The notes: generated from the sequence alone by a model not told the origin. 64,000 bases of DNA from Peribacillus simplex NBRC 15720 = DSM 1321 (GCF_002243645.1 NZ_CP017704.1:4792001-4856000), one strand, 5' to 3'; counted from the first letter of the stretch, positions 7,936 to 17,291 are shown. Program-made: numbers and translations.

Positions 7936-9429
7936 ATGACAATTTTAGAAACGGCAGTTTTAGAGCTTAAAAATTACATCGACGGTAAGTGGCAGAACTC
8001 ATCTTCAAATGAAGTAATCCCGGTAATTAATCCTGCGACACAGGAAGTCATTGCAAGGGCTCCGCGTGCTACCAAGGAAGATACAGAAAATGCAATCTCA
8101 GTAGCGAAAGCAGCTTTTGAAAGTGGAATCTGGTCAGGCCTAACAGCACAGGAGCGTGCTTCCTACCTATATAAAATTGCGGATAAAATTGATGAACGTG
8201 CGGAAGAGTTAACGATTCTTGAAACAATGGACAACGGGAAACTTAAAGCAGAGGCGGGTTTCGATATTGCCGATGCCGCCGCGTGTTTCCGTTACTACGC
8301 TGGCTTGATCCTTCATCCAGAAGGTGAAACTTACCAAGTTCCCGCTCCCGTGCAAGCGATGGTTGTTCGTGAGCCAGTAGGTGTAGCCGGTTTGATTGTA
8401 CCTTGGAATTTCCCTCTTTTAATGAGTGTCTGGAAAATCGCACCGGCCCTTGCGGCAGGTAACACCATTGTATATAAACCGGCTGAATTGACACCTGTAA
8501 CTGCAATGAAATTATTTGAAATACTAGAGGAAGTAGGCATCCCTAAAGGTGTGGCTAATATGGTGATGGGCCGCGGCACTGTTGTCGGTCAAACCATTGC
8601 AGAAAGCAAGGATGTTGACATTGTTTCATTTACAGGAAGTACGGATGTTGGCCGCTCTATCATGAAAGCGGCTGCGGGCAACTTAAAGAAAATTTCCCTT
8701 GAGCTTGGCGGTAAATCGCCTAACATCGTTTTTGCAGATGCAGATTTAGAGACAGCCGTAGATTACGGATTATTTGGGATCTTCTTCGGTGCTGGCCAAG
8801 TATGTTCATCAGGTAGCCGAATTCTAGTTGAAGAAAGTATTTATGATGAATATGTAAAACGCTATGTGGAACGCGCAAATAAAATCAAAGTAGGACCTGG
8901 CCTTGCGGAAGACAGCAACATGGGGGCAATTGTCAGCGAAGCGCAAATGAATAGCATTTTGAACTATATTGAAATCGGGAAACAGGAAGGTGCGACACTT
9001 GCAGCAGGCGGTTACCGTCTTGTTGATGACGGCCTTGACAAAGGATACTTCATTGCACCGACTGTCTTCACCGATGTAACACCTGACATGCGCATCGTAC
9101 AAGAGGAAATCTTCGGTCCAGTCGTTGTCATCCAAAAGTTTAAAGATGAAGCAGAAGCTATTAAACTTGCAAATGATACAGACTACGGACTTGCAGGCGG
9201 CGTCTTCACTAACGATGGGGCAAAAGGATTGCGCGTGATCAAGAAAGTACGGGCAGGCATCACATGGGTAAATGATTATCATCCAACATATGTCGAGGCG
9301 CCATGGGGCGGTTACAAACAGAGCGGGATTGGACGCAGTTTAGGAAAATACGGCTTGGATGAATACCAGGAAATTAAACAAATCAACATTAATCTCGATG
9401 TAAAACCGGTCGGCTGGTTTCCAAATTAA
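7936..9429 (+). CDS. NAD(P)-dependent aldehyde dehydrogenase
   Basis: This is a 497-residue member of the betaine-aldehyde/general ALDH superfamily. Visible motifs are the Rossmann contact VPWNFPLLM, the catalytic-glutamate block LELGGKSPN, the catalytic cysteine in GQVCSSGSR, and the C-terminal EEIFGPV and PWGGYKQSGIG. Length and motif spacing are normal. It is the last gene of the sigma-54 operon (ATG with CCGGAGG upstream, 55 bases after the reductase). The likely role is to oxidise an aldehyde released by oxidative N-dealkylation, or one formed later from the carbon skeleton; which aldehyde cannot be told from sequence. Confidence 0.9.
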   Translation: MTILETAVLELKNYIDGKWQNSSSNEVIPVINPATQEVIARAPRATKEDTENAISVAKAAFESGIWSGLTAQERASYLYKIADKIDERAEELTILETMDNGKLKAEAGFDIADAAACFRYYAGLILHPEGETYQVPAPVQAMVVREPVGVAGLIVPWNFPLLMSVWKIAPALAAGNTIVYKPAELTPVTAMKLFEILEEVGIPKGVANMVMGRGTVVGQTIAESKDVDIVSFTGSTDVGRSIMKAAAGNLKKISLELGGKSPNIVFADADLETAVDYGLFGIFFGAGQVCSSGSRILVEESIYDEYVKRYVERANKIKVGPGLAEDSNMGAIVSEAQMNSILNYIEIGKQEGATLAAGGYRLVDDGLDKGYFIAPTVFTDVTPDMRIVQEEIFGPVVVIQKFKDEAEAIKLANDTDYGLAGGVFTNDGAKGLRVIKKVRAGITWVNDYHPTYVEAPWGGYKQSGIGRSLGKYGLDEYQEIKQININLDVKPVGWFPN

Positions 9430-9477
9430 GCATTAGATTATAGAGGAAACAAACAACTTACCATAATCAAACCAAAG

Positions 9478-9505
9478 GGGTGCGGAAGTAAAAAATTCCG
9501 CACCC
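9478..9505 (+). terminator. hairpin terminator of the N-demethylase operon
   Basis: Ten-base perfect arms GGGTGCGGAA/TTCCGCACCC surround an A-rich loop, 48 bases after the ALDH stop. The following bases are AT-rich but not a clean T run. Confidence 0.65.
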
Positions 9506-9714
9506 AATTTGAAATTTTGTCCAAGGTTAATCAATGACAGCCTCAATTTTACGAACCAAATGGTTCTCTTAAACCAGTTGGTCTAAAGTAATCATTTCTA
9601 GTTGTTCTTGCTGAGTAGAATCATGTTTAAAAAGCATCCTCATCACCCCAAGTTTTAACCTTCTATTTTAAAAAGACTGTAGGAGAAAGGGTTCTATCTA
9701 ACTGTTAGAACAAA

Positions 9715-9823
9715 GTTGATTGGAGTGGAAGGTACGAGACTCCTGTGGGAAAAGCGTGGCAAAGGAGACCCCGCAGGCGCAAAGACTGCCCGCGGAAAGC
9801 GAGTGGCCTACGTTCCAATCAAC
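9715..9823. repeat. GC-rich Bacillus-type intergenic repeat with terminal inverted ends
   Basis: About 109 bp that is much richer in GC than its surroundings. It begins GTTGATTGGA and ends TCCAATCAAC, exact inverted complements. In between is the recognisable core GAGACTCCTGTGGGA ... GGAGACCCCGCAGGCGC ... CCGCGGAAAGCGAG. I recognise this as a non-coding element scattered between genes in many Bacillus relatives, with strong internal pairing. It contains no ORF. Confidence 0.75.
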
Positions 9824-9849
9824 GATCAGATTTTACAAGTCATAAAAAA

Positions 9850-9889
9850 ACTATAGTCAAACTCGATTTTCATCGAGTTTGACTATAGT
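9850..9889. repeat. perfect 18-bp inverted repeat with four-base loop
   Basis: The arms ACTATAGTCAAACTCGAT and ATCGAGTTTGACTATAGT are fully complementary around TTTC, preceded by a run of A. It begins 26 bases after the GC-rich repeat and immediately precedes another hairpin. It may be a bidirectional terminator or part of the mobile repeat. Confidence 0.7.
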
Positions 9890-9893
9890 CTGA

Positions 9894-9923
9894 AACCTAA
9901 TCCAAATACGGATTAGGTTTTTT
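9894..9923 (+). terminator. rho-independent terminator
   Basis: The arms CCTAATCC/GGATTAGG around a six-base loop are followed by TTTTTT. It is the second hairpin in tandem after the repeat. Confidence 0.7.
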
Positions 9924-10297
9924 CAAACTTCTTATGAGGACAAGTTTTCCTGTGATGAGTGAAAATGGATTTGAGCATAAAAAACACCATTGATATGATA
10001 AAAGTAACATACCCATGCTATTTATCGCTTTTAATCAGAAATAGCATATGAGATTGAATCGTCTTTACCGGTGTAGCATTTATTCTTGGTGTCGTTGTTT
10101 GCCGTACATAGTATCATTAAAAAGGAAGAGACATTACATAATGCTCACAAAATAAGTTAATAAGAATAATGCTCATTGCCTTTCTTTAATATGAAAAGGA
10201 GAGGAAGTAGACTAGACTATCAAAGAGTACTCCAATCAAGGAGGAAGCGTTCTATCAAATGTTAAAGACCAGTCAGGGATCACGGTAGGAGTGGATA
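9924..10297 (+). other. gene-free stretch with possible remnant of a membrane-transporter gene
   Basis: No intact gene is visible. Short coding-like pieces occur in shifting frames: a hydrophobic run VFTGVAFILGVVVCRT near 10065-10112, and an ending KEEAFYQMLKTSQGSR that stops at about 10288. These resemble the last helix and cytoplasmic tail of a permease. The identity is unknown and the call is tentative. Confidence 0.3.
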
Positions 10298-10300
10298 TTG

Positions 10301-11905
10301 ATGAAAAAGTTTTATTCGGATATGACAGTGGAGGAAGCGATTTCAAGTTTTCCCATCGGAAGTAATGAAGTGGAAGTGTTGGACGATTCGGAAGATTTCA
10401 TCGGCTTTCTGACAATAGAAGCGTTATCTGCGGCAGTACAGCAGAGTGATTTGACGAAGCCTATTTCCCATTTCATTACTGTGAATGCACCGCTACAAAA
10501 TTTACGAAATTACTCAATACCATATGAACAATTTCAAGCATTCTTCGAGAGTGATCTATGCAGGGTTGTATTTAATGCCCTGTATGATGGCGTGTATATC
10601 ACGGATGGGGAAGGAACGACATTATATATCAATCAAGCTTATCAGCGTATTACCGGAATAAGAGAAGAGGAAATTATCGGAAAACCGATGAGTTATTTAA
10701 TTGAGCAGGGTATGATATCCGTTTCTGCTTCATTGGACTCTATTCGAACGAAGAATCAAGTTACTTTAACACAAAGAATTCGAAATGGAAGAAAGATTAT
10801 CGTTTCGGCCACACCAATTCTATCGCCACAGAATGAAGTCATATTTGTCATAAATAGTGTTAGGGATATAACTGAATTAATCCGGATGAAATATACGATC
10901 GACAGCCAAAAGTTATCTTTCCAACCTATTTCTCAATTATTGCCTGGCTCGGAACAGGTGAATTTGCAGGAAATAATCATTGGGCCTTCTACAACTCCTT
11001 TATTCAAGCTGGCTGATAAAGTAGCTAAAACGGAAGCGAAGATCTTGTTACAGGGAGAAACGGGAGTAGGTAAGAGTTTAATCGCCAAGTACATACATGC
11101 CAAAAGCTCCCGGAAGGAAAAAATTTTCCTTGAATTAAATTGCGGAGCCATCCCGGCAAACTTGGTGGAATCTGAACTTTTTGGATATGAGCCAGGGGCA
11201 TTTACCGGATCCCTTAAGAATGGGAAAATGGGGATTTTCGAGAAAGTGAATGGTGGCACGTTATTTTTGGACGAAATTGGGGATTTACCTTTAGAGTTAC
11301 AGGTAAAACTTTTGAAAGTGGTAGAAGAAAACAAGTTTATGAGAGTGGGTTCTACCGAAATGAAAGAAGTGGATGTCAGATTAATTACTGCCACTCATCG
11401 CGATTTGGCCTCCCTCGTTCAAGAGGGATCTTTCCGCGAAGATCTATATTACAGGCTTAATATCGTATCCTTTGAAGTGCCACCCTTACGCCAGCGAAAG
11501 GAAGAAACGATCCCACTTTTAGAAATGTATTTGAAAAAATTCAATGAAAAATATAATGAAAAGAAAAAGATGACACCGGAATGCTATGAATGGCTGACGA
11601 ACTATTCGTGGCCTGGTAATATACGTGAGCTTGCGAGTCTTGCAGAGCGACTGGTCGTCACGACTTATGATGATACGATTGATTTGCCTAATTTACCTTC
11701 GTTCATCCAGCCGGTCTTATCAAAAAAACCTACAACACATTCTTTGAAGGAAGCCGTTTCCGAGCTGGAGCGTTCCCTGATCCTGAATGCGATGAAAAAA
11801 TATGGGACTACAAGGGCGGCTGCCATCTCTTTGGATATAAGTCAAAGCTCTTTGGTGCAAAAAATGAAAAAATTTCACATTCGATTAGAAAACGAATCGA
11901 ATTAG
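10301..11905 (+). CDS. sigma-54-dependent activator with PAS domain
   Basis: This 534-residue enhancer-binding protein has a short N-terminal domain (1-65, FIGFLTIEALSAAV, CBS-like in feel). A PAS domain follows at about 85-190 (VYITDGEGTTLYINQAYQRI ... SVRDITE), then an AAA+ core with Walker A GETGVGKS (252-259), contact loop GAFTGS (299-304; the usual last residue is Ala) and LFLDEIGDLP (321-330). The HTH is at the very C-terminus (TTRAAAISLDISQSSLVQKM). The PAS probably senses a small metabolite. The ATG at 10301 is preceded by GGTAGGAGTGG at good distance; an overlapping TTG three bases earlier is less likely. The gene lies just upstream of, and in line with, the operon at 12036, which has its own -24/-12 promoter. 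Confidence 0.88.
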   Translation: MKKFYSDMTVEEAISSFPIGSNEVEVLDDSEDFIGFLTIEALSAAVQQSDLTKPISHFITVNAPLQNLRNYSIPYEQFQAFFESDLCRVVFNALYDGVYITDGEGTTLYINQAYQRITGIREEEIIGKPMSYLIEQGMISVSASLDSIRTKNQVTLTQRIRNGRKIIVSATPILSPQNEVIFVINSVRDITELIRMKYTIDSQKLSFQPISQLLPGSEQVNLQEIIIGPSTTPLFKLADKVAKTEAKILLQGETGVGKSLIAKYIHAKSSRKEKIFLELNCGAIPANLVESELFGYEPGAFTGSLKNGKMGIFEKVNGGTLFLDEIGDLPLELQVKLLKVVEENKFMRVGSTEMKEVDVRLITATHRDLASLVQEGSFREDLYYRLNIVSFEVPPLRQRKEETIPLLEMYLKKFNEKYNEKKKMTPECYEWLTNYSWPGNIRELASLAERLVVTTYDDTIDLPNLPSFIQPVLSKKPTTHSLKEAVSELERSLILNAMKKYGTTRAAAISLDISQSSLVQKMKKFHIRLENESN

Positions 11906-11989
11906 TTTTTTTGATTTGATTTCTACTCGTTATTTCTACTGTTACCCATGAAAAAAAGGTTGTCCCCTTGTAAATTAAGCGTTTTCACT

Positions 11990-12006
11990 TTGGCATGATT
12001 CCTGCA
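11990..12006 (+). promoter_or_regulatory. sigma-54 (-24/-12) promoter of the alcohol/aldehyde dehydrogenase operon
   Basis: TTGGCATGATTCCTGCA matches TTGGCACG-N4-TTGCA with two mismatches; GG and GC have the required spacing. It is 30 bp before the iron-ADH start codon and directly downstream of a sigma-54 activator gene. Confidence 0.8.
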
Positions 12007-12035
12007 TTAGTAAAAACATGAAAGGGGAGATAACC

Positions 12036-13187
12036 ATGAATATTTCTATTTTTTCAATGGCTAACAAATTGGTGACAGGAGCAGATTCTTTACAACAGCT
12101 GACTGATGAGGTTACGCGATTAGGGATGAAGAATCCGTTGATAGTTACAGATAAAATTTTAGTGGGTGCTGGGGTTGTGCAAAAGGTTGAGGATTTACTT
12201 TCTTCAGCATACGGTATTTTTTCGGATGTGAATCCTGAACCGGAAATTGAAATCGTTGAGCAATGTGTACAGTCAATCAGGGATGGAAAACATGATGGAC
12301 TGATTGCGGTAGGCGGTGGGAGTGCGATGGATATTGCGAAAGCCTCTTCCGTCATGGCTACGAATTCGGGTAGCATCGAGACTTATTTCGGTACGAACTT
12401 GATTGAAGTTCCAGGACTACCTTTAATTGCCATACCGACAACGGCCGGAACCGGCTCTGAAGTGACGAATATTTCAATTTTATCGGACAAGAAAGAACAG
12501 GTTAAGAAGGGAATTGTAAGTTCGTATCTTTTACCGGATGTTGCGATTGTATCACCCGTCATGACGCTGACTTGCCCGCCAAGTGTGACGGCTGCGAGTG
12601 GAGTGGATGCACTTGTTCATGCGGTCGAAGCTTATATTTCCAAATTTGCTTCGCCCGTTACGGATGCCTTGGCAATGGGGGCAATGAAATTAATCGCTGT
12701 AAATTTACCAAAGGCTTATGCTGCGCCAGCTAATTTGGAAGCACGGGAAGCCATGATCACTGGAAGCCTAATGGCAGGGTTAGCTTTTGGAAATGCCGGT
12801 GTTGGAGCTGTCCATGCCTTAGCTTATCCGCTTGGAGGCCGCTTCCATTTATCACATGGAGTCAGCAATTCATTATTACTGCCATTTGTGATGAAGTGGA
12901 ATAAAATTGCATGTTTGGAAAGATTCCGTGACATTGCTGAAGCACTTGGAGAGAAAGTCAATCATTTAAATGATGATGAGGCAGCTGATAAAGCTATAGA
13001 AGCGATGACCAGAATATGTCGTTACGTGGATATACCTGAGTCACTAAGTGAATTTGACATTCCTGAATCTGCTTTAAGTGAAATGGCTGCCGAAGCCATC
13101 AAACAAGTTCGTTTACTTCGCAATAATCCCCGTGCATTAAACGTTCGGGATATCGAAAAAATATACCGTTCAGCCTATGGCTTTTAA
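12036..13187 (+). CDS. iron-containing (group III) alcohol dehydrogenase, possibly 4-hydroxybutyrate dehydrogenase
   Basis: This 383-residue NAD(P)-dependent dehydrogenase of the Fe-ADH family has a nucleotide-binding N-terminal half with AVGGGSAMDIAKA and PTTAGTGSEVTN. The helical C-terminal half carries the metal ligands in DALVHAVEAY and VHALAYPLGGRFHLSHG. The ATG at 12036 follows GGGGAG; an ATG at 12018 lies before that site and is less likely. Together with a succinate-semialdehyde-type dehydrogenase and a permease in one sigma-54 operon, the most economical reading is 4-hydroxybutyrate oxidation to succinic semialdehyde. 1,3-propanediol or another omega-hydroxy acid would also fit. Confidence 0.85.
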   Translation: MNISIFSMANKLVTGADSLQQLTDEVTRLGMKNPLIVTDKILVGAGVVQKVEDLLSSAYGIFSDVNPEPEIEIVEQCVQSIRDGKHDGLIAVGGGSAMDIAKASSVMATNSGSIETYFGTNLIEVPGLPLIAIPTTAGTGSEVTNISILSDKKEQVKKGIVSSYLLPDVAIVSPVMTLTCPPSVTAASGVDALVHAVEAYISKFASPVTDALAMGAMKLIAVNLPKAYAAPANLEAREAMITGSLMAGLAFGNAGVGAVHALAYPLGGRFHLSHGVSNSLLLPFVMKWNKIACLERFRDIAEALGEKVNHLNDDEAADKAIEAMTRICRYVDIPESLSEFDIPESALSEMAAEAIKQVRLLRNNPRALNVRDIEKIYRSAYGF

Positions 13188-13201
13188 GTGGAGGAAACAA
13201 T

Positions 13202-14592
13202 ATGAAATGGAAAAACCGTCGCTACGGAGAAGAGACATCGTATATACCTGCGGGACCTTTTAAAATTAGACTTCCATTTGTCCATTATCGTTTTGAGTGG
13301 CCTGACTATGTTCAAGGCTTATTGATGTGTGCAGTTGACCTTGGAGCGATTACACTGCTTGCAGACCATCTGGGTATGCCTTTTGATGTAGCTCTAGCCG
13401 TTGTTGTCTTGAATGGATTATTATATTTGGCACATCATTTACTCGGGGACCCAGTTATACCAGGTTGGATTACACCTGCGGTTCCATGCTTGTATTGTTC
13501 GTCGGGCAATTTCCGGAAGGGCCTGATCGGGTCTATGCACTCGTTGCGTTTCAATTAACATTAGGTATTTTATCGATATTGCTTGGAATGACCGGACTTG
13601 CCAGTAAGGTCGTTCGATTAGTGCCGAATGCAATTAAATCAGGCATTATTTTAGGAGCGGGAATTGGTGCTGTCGTTTCCATTTTCGAAGTGGGTGGAAA
13701 GTTTGATTTATTTCCTTATACAATAAGCATTTGTATCGGCTTTGCCTTTTATCTACTTTTCTCGAAAAGTTTTGGAAAATTAAAAATACGAAATAAAGTT
13801 TGGGTATTCATAGGCAATTTAGGGATATTGCCAGCTATCTTGCTTGCGGTCTTTGTAGCCCCAATTTTTGGAGAAGCAAAATGGCCTGATATTCAATGGG
13901 GATTCAGCAGTCCGGATTTTGCTACGCTTTGGTCGGACTATACTGTTTTCGGATTAGGTTTTCCTGCCATGACCTTCTTTTTAAGTGCGATTCCAGCTGT
14001 TTTTGCTACTTATTTAGTCGTATTCGGGGATGTGCTGAAAACAAAAGCGTTGCTTTCTGAATCCGATGAGGTCAGGGAGGATGAAAAAGTGGACTATAAT
14101 CCAAACAGAGCTCATTTAATTTTTGGTGGCCGAAATGTAATCATGAGTTTTATCGGACCTGATATTACAATGTGCGGTCCGTTGTGGGCAGCCATGCAGG
14201 TCGTGGTAGTGGAACGGTTCAAGAATGGCAAGAAAGCCATGAATTCTTTCTTCGGTGGTGCTGGCTCATTCCGTTGGGGTACGAATACAGGATTATTCTT
14301 ATTGCCGGTCGTCAGCTTGGTTGAACCAATTCTCGGTGTGGCCTTGGCCTTGACGCTTTTGGTTCAAGGATATGTTAGCGTACGCGTCGGTGTTATGCAG
14401 GCGAAGAGCCAACGCGACTTGGGAATTGCAGGGGTCGTTGCTGCCATCCTTGTTATAAAAGGTGCTGGAATGGCTTTTGCAGCAGGAATCCTATTATGTG
14501 CCCTAATATATGGAAAGGACTTTTTCAAAGGTGAAAATGATAATACTTTTACAGATCATGAAGAAGAAGAAGAGGAGATTAAAGCAGGATGA
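13202..14592 (+). pseudogene. frameshifted multi-spanning permease (solute carrier, nucleobase-permease-like)
   Basis: Two overlapping frames together encode one membrane protein of about 464 residues. The first (from ATG 13202) ends its sensible part at DPVIPGWITPAVP. The second resumes near 13490 with MLVLFVGQFPEGPDRVYALV and runs to the TGA at 14592. A single missing base in the GTTCCATGCTT region (for example CCAATG becoming CCATG) explains the shift. About ten hydrophobic helices follow, with VRLVPNAIKSGIILGAGIGA, reminiscent of the xanthine/uracil (NCS2-like) carriers; the family call is moderate. It sits between the alcohol and aldehyde dehydrogenase genes and presumably imported their substrate. 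The shift is either a real inactivating mutation or an assembly error. Confidence 0.7.
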
Positions 14593-16034
14593 AAAAAGTA
14601 GTGGAGAAATGGCCAATTTATATAAACGGCGAACCCATTCATACAGAGCATCATTTTGTAGTTGAAAATCCAGCAACATTGGAGCCTGTGGGCTATGTTC
14701 CGGACGCTAACGAAAAAGAGGCAAAGGCTGCTGTGGATGCAGCTCAAGCTGCCTTTCTGACTTGGTCGAAAACAAGTGCATATCATAGGGCGGAATTACT
14801 TGAGAAGTGGTACACGATCATTGAGAACAGGCTGGATGAAATCGCAACGATCATGACATTGGAACAAGGTAAGCCATTGGCCGAGGCGAAAGGTGAAATG
14901 AAATATGCTTCAAGTTTCGTGAAATGGTTTGCTGAAGAAGCAAAGCGTAACTATGGGGAAATTATACCAGCCTCCGTTGCTTCAAAGCGTATTTTAGTGC
15001 AAAAGCAGGCAGTCGGTGTCGTTGCCGCCATTACCCCGTGGAATTTTCCTGCTGCCATGATCACGAGGAAAGTGGCACCAGCACTTGCTGCGGGATGTAC
15101 CGTGGTCATCAAACCCGCGGAACAAACGCCTTTGACCGCTTTGCTATTAGTAGGATGTGCCCATGAAGCAGGCATTCCGGCCGGTGTGATAAATATTGTA
15201 ACCACACAAAAACCGGGAGATGTGTCAGACGTGTGGATGAATGATTCACGTGTTAAAAAGATCACTTTTACTGGCTCCACTCCTGTAGGGAAACATCTAA
15301 TGAAAAAGGCGGCAGAAACAGTAAAAAAGGTGTCGCTTGAACTCGGTGGACTGGCTCCCTTCATCATTGCTGAGGATGCGAATATCGAAGAAGCAGTAAA
15401 AGGTTTGATTCAATCGAAATTCAGGAATGCTGGACAAACATGTATTTGCGCTAACAGAATATTCGTCCATGAGAAAATTGAACAGCCATTTTTACAAGCT
15501 TTTGAAGAAGCCGTTTTAACTTTGAAGGTTGGAAATGGAATGGACGGAAATGATCTTGGTCCATTGATAGATGGAGACGCAGTAAAAAAAGTTCAGCTTC
15601 AATTAGAGGATGCTGCAAGTAAAGGGGCTATCATCCATAAAACCTCAAAAGTCGATGAAAAACACGGTTATTTTATCGCACCAGCCATACTTTCCAATGT
15701 AACGGATGATATGCTGTGCATGCAGGAAGAAACGTTTGGGCCAATTGCGCCAGTCAGTACATTCAAAACCGATCAAGAAGCGATAGATCGGGCCAATAAC
15801 ACGAATTTTGGCTTGGCAGCTTATGTGTATACCGAGTCACTAAATAAGGCAGTTGCCTATTCGGATGGACTAGAATATGGGATTGTCGGTATTAATGACA
15901 GTGCCCCATCCACTGCTCAAGCACCATTTGGAGGCATGAAGGAAAGTGGTTTAGGCAGAGAAGGGGGACACTACGGCATGGATGAATATTTAGAAGTGAA
16001 GTATGTATCCATGCTGCTAGGCCAGTATAAATAG
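14589..16034 (+). CDS. succinate-semialdehyde dehydrogenase-type ALDH
   Basis: This 481-residue NAD(P)+-dependent aldehyde dehydrogenase is close in pattern to GabD. It contains TPWNFPAAMITRK, the catalytic-glutamate block LELGGLAPF, and GQTCICANR, where the second cysteine after the catalytic one is typical of succinate-semialdehyde dehydrogenases. The C-terminal EETFGPI and PFGGMKESGLGREGG complete the set. Its ATG overlaps the permease stop (ATGA), showing translational coupling. With the Fe-ADH upstream it would complete conversion of a hydroxy-acid such as 4-hydroxybutyrate to succinate. A bidirectional terminator follows. Confidence 0.85.
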   Translation: MKKVVEKWPIYINGEPIHTEHHFVVENPATLEPVGYVPDANEKEAKAAVDAAQAAFLTWSKTSAYHRAELLEKWYTIIENRLDEIATIMTLEQGKPLAEAKGEMKYASSFVKWFAEEAKRNYGEIIPASVASKRILVQKQAVGVVAAITPWNFPAAMITRKVAPALAAGCTVVIKPAEQTPLTALLLVGCAHEAGIPAGVINIVTTQKPGDVSDVWMNDSRVKKITFTGSTPVGKHLMKKAAETVKKVSLELGGLAPFIIAEDANIEEAVKGLIQSKFRNAGQTCICANRIFVHEKIEQPFLQAFEEAVLTLKVGNGMDGNDLGPLIDGDAVKKVQLQLEDAASKGAIIHKTSKVDEKHGYFIAPAILSNVTDDMLCMQEETFGPIAPVSTFKTDQEAIDRANNTNFGLAAYVYTESLNKAVAYSDGLEYGIVGINDSAPSTAQAPFGGMKESGLGREGGHYGMDEYLEVKYVSMLLGQYK

Positions 16035-16064
16035 AAGAGTCCGCCATGATTCTGCTGGCAAAAA

Positions 16065-16111
16065 AAAAGAGTAGAAGGCACATCAACTATCGATGTGCCT
16101 TCTACTCTTTT
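16065..16111. terminator. bidirectional terminator between convergent ALDH and anmK
   Basis: Twenty-base perfect arms (AAAAGAGTAGAAGGCACATC and its complement, with a seven-base loop) have A on one side and T on the other, so the hairpin works in both directions. Confidence 0.9.
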
Positions 16112-16118
16112 ACAATAG

Positions 16119-17291
16119 TTAAAAAGCATTTTTACGTTCCTTCAGATGTGAAGGAGGGAAGGTCATGTTTCCAAGGATGACATCGAAGTCAGCACCCGTA
16201 GCCTTGGGAACGTTACTTGCATTACCATGGAAAGTCTCATTTGCAAGTAATGCAAAGGCCACCGCTTCTTTCGCTTCAGAAGAGTATCCCAACTCTTCTT
16301 GAGTCAAGACTTGAATAGAATTTCCAAGCAGTGATTGAATCATATTTAATAACGTTTTGTTGTAGCTGCCACCGCCGCCAATAATCACTTCTTCAATATT
16401 GGTTTTTGGAAAGATGAAATTTCGATAGTTCTCCACAATGGACTTTGCTGTAAACATCGTTACTGTTGCTAAAATATCTTGACTTGGAAGTGATTCAAAC
16501 ATCTTTAATAGTTTTACTACATATTGCTTGCCAAACAATTCTCTACCAGTCGATTTTGGTGGAGGGCTCATAATATAAGGATGACTGATACAATAAGATA
16601 AAAGTTCGTCATTAATTTGTCCTTGTTTAGCTATGTTACCACCTTCATCATAGCTTATATTGAACAATTGGCGGCATACTTCATCAATGATCATATTCCC
16701 AGGCCCTGTATCAAAAGCATACATGTCATTCAGAGATGCTTGCTTGGGTAAGACGGTTACATTTCCAATGCCACCTATGTTTTGAAGTAATCTTCCCTTC
16801 GCTTCACTTCTATAAAGAATGTATTCGGTAAAGGGAACAAGAGGAGCTCCTTGTCCACCAGCAGCCATGTCCATCGTACGAAAATTAGAGATTACAAGTG
16901 TGTTTGTATCGTGAGCAATTACTGCCGCTTCCCCGATTTGCAAAGTGGAGGGTATATAATTTTGTTCCTTTAAAGGCTGATGGTAAATGGTTTGTCCATG
17001 GGATCCTATTAGATCCAGTTTATTAATGGGAAATCTTGCTTTATGACAAACTTCCTTTACCGCATTGGCAAATAATTTTCCTAATTTAAAATTCAAACTG
17101 CATATTAACTGCACATTGGATGTGTCTGCAGATAAAGACTGCATAATTTCTTTTTCAATATCTTTTGGAAAAGGGCATGTCATGAACTCAATCATTTCCA
17201 TTTCAGTCTCGAGTCCACTATTATTCACCCGAACAAGTGCCGCATCAATTCCATCCAGAGATGTTCCGGACATTAATCCAACTATGTACAT
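16119..17291 (-). CDS. anmK: anhydro-N-acetylmuramic acid kinase
   Basis: AnmK opens the 1,6-anhydro ring of anhydroMurNAc while phosphorylating it to MurNAc-6-P, the substrate of MurQ. The 390-residue protein starts with [20 protein letters not shown], the family's phosphate-loop signature. It also contains [32 protein letters not shown] and [13 protein letters not shown], all typical of the ASKHA fold. I start it at the second ATG of an ATG-ACG-ATG cluster because AGGTGAC lies about eight bases upstream; longer starts add up to 18 residues that the family lacks. It lies downstream of the secreted glycosylhydrolase on the same strand and back-to-back with the murQ operon. Confidence 0.93.
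   Translation of the reverse strand: MYIVGLMSGTSLDGIDAALVRVNNSGLETEMEMIEFMTCPFPKDIEKEIMQSLSADTSNVQLICSLNFKLGKLFANAVKEVCHKARFPINKLDLIGSHGQTIYHQPLKEQNYIPSTLQIGEAAVIAHDTNTLVISNFRTMDMAAGGQGAPLVPFTEYILYRSEAKGRLLQNIGGIGNVTVLPKQASLNDMYAFDTGPGNMIIDEVCRQLFNISYDEGGNIAKQGQINDELLSYCISHPYIMSPPPKSTGRELFGKQYVVKLLKMFESLPSQDILATVTMFTAKSIVENYRNFIFPKTNIEEVIIGGGGSYNKTLLNMIQSLLGNSIQVLTQEELGYSSEAKEAVAFALLANETFHGNASNVPKATGADFDVILGNMTFPPSHLKERKNAF

Noticed and set aside
8824..9282. 152-residue minus-strand ORF inside the aldehyde dehydrogenase gene
   Set aside because: Complementary frame of a clearly functional ALDH; composition is Cys/Phe-rich as expected of an antisense frame.
9715..9823. GC-rich repeat considered as a riboswitch or tRNA-like RNA gene
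   Set aside because: It shows no T-box, tRNA or known riboswitch core, lies after a terminator and not before a gene, and has symmetrical inverted ends typical of a dispersed repeat.
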